Positions 6,904-8,098 of a stretch of 8,098 nucleotides of DNA are shown here, piece by piece. Position 1 is the first letter of the stretch; the number at the start of each line of letters is the position of its first letter. The position numbers were made by a program, and so were the translations under genes. This DNA is from an uncultured Clostridium sp. (GTDB taxonomy: Bacteria; Bacillota; Clostridia; Lachnospirales; Lachnospiraceae): the NCBI GenBank assembly GCA_900552885.1, contig USBM01000092.1, positions 1 to 8,098 on the forward strand. The letters run 5' to 3'. The notes under the pieces are model-generated. The model ran no database searches. It was given only the letters and a program-made list of their open reading frames with translations, and was not told the DNA's origin.

Positions 6904-7941
6904 TTATTGCCTTTCAAACACCCATAAGTTACTGATCTGATCAGACAATGTATCATAATCCCACAACTGTCTGCTTCTGGTCAGACTGTTCGGATCATTT
7001 ACACGAATCTTACCATCTTCAATTCCGGTTAATACAATAAAATGTCCTACACTTGTAAAATCCCCCGGTCGCATGCTGCATATGATCGGACACCCATTCT
7101 CCAATTCATTATAGATATTATCTTCACTTAATGTTGTCTCCTGCCCGATCACTCCATAACTGCCTACTGCCGTCATCAGGCTCCATGCCGTTCCTACTCC
7201 GTCTACATAATAGCCATTATCCGTGGCATACTGTGCAATCGCATCCGGTGTAGCATCCTGATTCCCCGTCAATCCCACGATCACCATAGAAAGACAGGTC
7301 GGTGCACACCCCGACAGTCCAATCACGTTATCCCCATAAGGAATATAACCCCATCGCTTGTCCCATTGCAACAGGAGAGGAAACTTCTGTGACAACTCTG
7401 CCTTTGTCAGCCAGCCATTGCCAGAGCCATCTGCATTTAAGTACCCTTTCACATAGTCAATCATCTCCGGGTTATTACAAAGTGCCGCTAATAGCTTCTG
7501 CGGATATTCATCTGCATTATTATAGACTTCTTCAAACTCCGGATACTCCTGTGCCAACGCCTGTAACTTCTGTTGTACCTGACTTTCATCTAGTACCTGC
7601 GGTGTATTGGATGTATATGGGGAATCCGGCACCACAGTCTCTTTCTTTCCCAAGCCGAAAGAAAATGATCCCACAATATCTCCAATCAGACTTCCTGCAA
7701 TATGTAATACAATGTATGCCCCTATGCATAACATTCCAATTCCAAGAATCTTTCTTCTCCTGCGGCGTCTTGCAATTTTCTTTCTTCTATTCTTCATCCT
7801 GGTCTGTTGACGCCGTCTTACCTTCCTTGCTGTCTCTGATTTATTCTCTCCATGAAGTTCTTCCCGTCCGGATAGTTCCTTATATATACCATCCCATACC
7901 TGAACTTCTTCTCTATCATCTAATTGTAATCCCATATCCAT
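6904..7941 (-). CDS. Membrane-anchored C39-like cysteine peptidase
   Basis: A 345-aa single-pass membrane protein ending in a papain-fold peptidase_C39_2-like domain. Residues 1-64 are hydrophilic and very basic from 38 on, with six consecutive arginines at 58-63. A membrane helix lies at about 65-92, so the N-terminus should be cytoplasmic and the rest extracellular. After a linker, residues about 118-165 are helical, an EF-hand-like loop lies at 171-182, and the peptidase domain spans about 186-345. Likely active-site residues are Q192 (LLLQWDKRWG), C212 in SGCAPTCLSMV, H300 in VGHFIVLTG and D316 in RVNDPNS. All are present, so it is probably an active hydrolase; the substrate is unknown, with cell-surface peptides or proteins possible. 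No ABC transporter or bacteriocin gene is nearby, so it is not a lantibiotic/bacteriocin exporter. The first ATG is chosen because AGGAGG lies 6 nt upstream; that site is buried in a hairpin. Confidence 0.85.
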   Translation of the reverse strand: MDMGLQLDDREEVQVWDGIYKELSGREELHGENKSETARKVRRRQQTRMKNRRKKIARRRRRRKILGIGMLCIGAYIVLHIAGSLIGDIVGSFSFGLGKKETVVPDSPYTSNTPQVLDESQVQQKLQALAQEYPEFEEVYNNADEYPQKLLAALCNNPEMIDYVKGYLNADGSGNGWLTKAELSQKFPLLLQWDKRWGYIPYGDNVIGLSGCAPTCLSMVIVGLTGNQDATPDAIAQYATDNGYYVDGVGTAWSLMTAVGSYGVIGQETTLSEDNIYNELENGCPIICSMRPGDFTSVGHFIVLTGIEDGKIRVNDPNSLTRSRQLWDYDTLSDQISNLWVFERQ

Positions 7942-7944
7942 AAA

Positions 7945-8010
7945 AATCCTCCTGTTCCGATCATCCTAATACAACTAACGTTATATCCATCCTATCAGAA
8001 CAGGAGGATT
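7945..8010 (-). promoter_or_regulatory. 66-nt leader hairpin burying the ribosome binding site of the C39 peptidase gene
   Basis: In minus-strand RNA, 8010-7994 pairs with 7961-7945 over 17 continuous bp (one U-G wobble). Then comes a symmetric 6x6 internal loop with AGGAUG on both sides (7993-7988 and 7967-7962), an 8-bp inner stem (7987-7980 with 7975-7968, two G-U pairs) and a GUUA tetraloop. No base is bulged: every pair sums to 15955. The Shine-Dalgarno AGGAGG (7953-7948) is wholly paired with CCUCCU in the 5' arm, and the stem ends 3 nt before the start codon. A translational on/off switch, thermosensor or protein-bound element are all possible. The stem is followed by a short U run, so an attenuating terminator is an alternative reading. 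It matches no riboswitch class I recognise. Confidence 0.8.
7948..7953 (-). promoter_or_regulatory. Shine-Dalgarno of the C39 peptidase gene (sequestered)
   Basis: A full AGGAGG stands 6 nt before the ATG at 7941. It decides the start in favour of the first Met over the Met two codons later, for which the spacing would be 12 nt. It is entirely paired in the leader hairpin, so initiation should be weak unless the hairpin opens. Confidence 0.85.
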
Positions 8011-8013
8011 CAT
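7981..8013 (-). CDS. Possible 10-codon leader peptide MNPPVLIGWI
   Basis: An ATG directly before the 5' arm of the leader hairpin opens a 10-codon frame, MNPPVLIGWI, ending in TAA at 7983-7981. A weak site, AAGGA (8029-8025), lies 11 nt upstream. Codons 2-7 run through the arm that pairs with the downstream Shine-Dalgarno, so a translating ribosome would open the hairpin. The Pro-Pro pair at codons 3-4 is encoded by the same CCTCCT that masks the Shine-Dalgarno. No coding statistics are possible at this length; it may be chance. Confidence 0.3.
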   Translation of the reverse strand: MNPPVLIGWI

Positions 8014-8098
8014 ATATTCTCAAATCCTTATTAAATTCTTACGATTTTATGACTTTTTTCATATTAGACACACAATGCCCTTAAAACGGATTTCATTA
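8014..8098. other. AT-rich leader or intergenic edge, no identified gene
   Basis: 85 nt upstream of the hairpin. I found no gene, no strong promoter with acceptable spacing, and no recognisable riboswitch core. An upstream gene or promoter probably lies beyond the right edge. Confidence 0.4.

Noticed and set aside
6904..7941. C39 peptidase as part of a bacteriocin or lantibiotic export system
   Set aside because: No ABC transporter domain in the protein and no precursor peptide, immunity or transporter gene in the window; the single-pass topology with an extracellular catalytic domain is also the opposite of a cytoplasmic leader peptidase.
7302..7943. 213-codon open frame on the plus strand opposite the C39 peptidase gene
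   Set aside because: It is fully antisense to a gene with clear catalytic motifs and a Shine-Dalgarno, has no ribosome binding site, and its composition (Ser/Pro/His/Tyr-rich) is typical of a shadow frame.
7945..8010. The 66-nt dyad as a simple intrinsic terminator of an upstream gene
   Set aside because: A short U run follows, but the stem overlaps the perfectly spaced Shine-Dalgarno and ends at the start codon, and the two-part stem with a symmetric loop is unlike ordinary terminators. Kept only as an alternative.
8039..8062. Seven-residue frame MKKVIKS on the minus strand in the leader
   Set aside because: No ribosome binding site at proper spacing (AAGGG lies about 15 nt away), and such short frames are expected by chance in AT-rich DNA.

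Overview
The window reads as part of a low- to mid-GC Gram-positive (Bacillota, Clostridia) chromosome. Strong AGGAGG-type ribosome binding sites, the protein families present and the wording of the proteins are most like Lachnospiraceae-type gut clostridia; this placement is inference, not a measured assignment. Every convincing gene is on the minus strand, so transcription runs from high to low coordinates. No tRNA, rRNA, CRISPR array, insertion sequence or phage gene was seen.

In order of transcription: (1) a leader at 8098-7942 with a striking 66-nt hairpin that buries the ribosome binding site of the next gene, and a possible 10-codon leader ORF running into it; (2) a membrane-anchored C39-like cysteine peptidase, 7941-6904; (3) a 143-nt intergenic stretch with a plausible sigma-A-type promoter and a perfect 14-bp hairpin; (4) mutS2, 6760-4370; (5) an OmpR-family response regulator, 4297-3593, and its sensor histidine kinase, 3577-2165 (GTG start); (6) the 3'-5' exoribonuclease gene yhaM, 2140-1193; (7) the first 392 codons of mfd, 1176 to the left edge, where the gene is cut off by the window.

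From mutS2 to mfd the gaps are 72, 15, 24 and 16 nt with a Shine-Dalgarno before each gene, so this looks like one transcription unit. Its members share a theme: MutS2 acts on DNA and on collided ribosomes, YhaM trims RNA 3' ends, and Mfd removes stalled RNA polymerase and recruits excision repair, with a two-component system embedded among them. The core genes are ordinary housekeeping genes.

The least ordinary part is the 5' leader of the C39 peptidase gene. Three of its pairs are G-U wobbles that work only in minus-strand RNA, and a symmetric AGGAUG/AGGAUG internal loop lies between two stems. This points to RNA-level control of translation by an unidentified mechanism.
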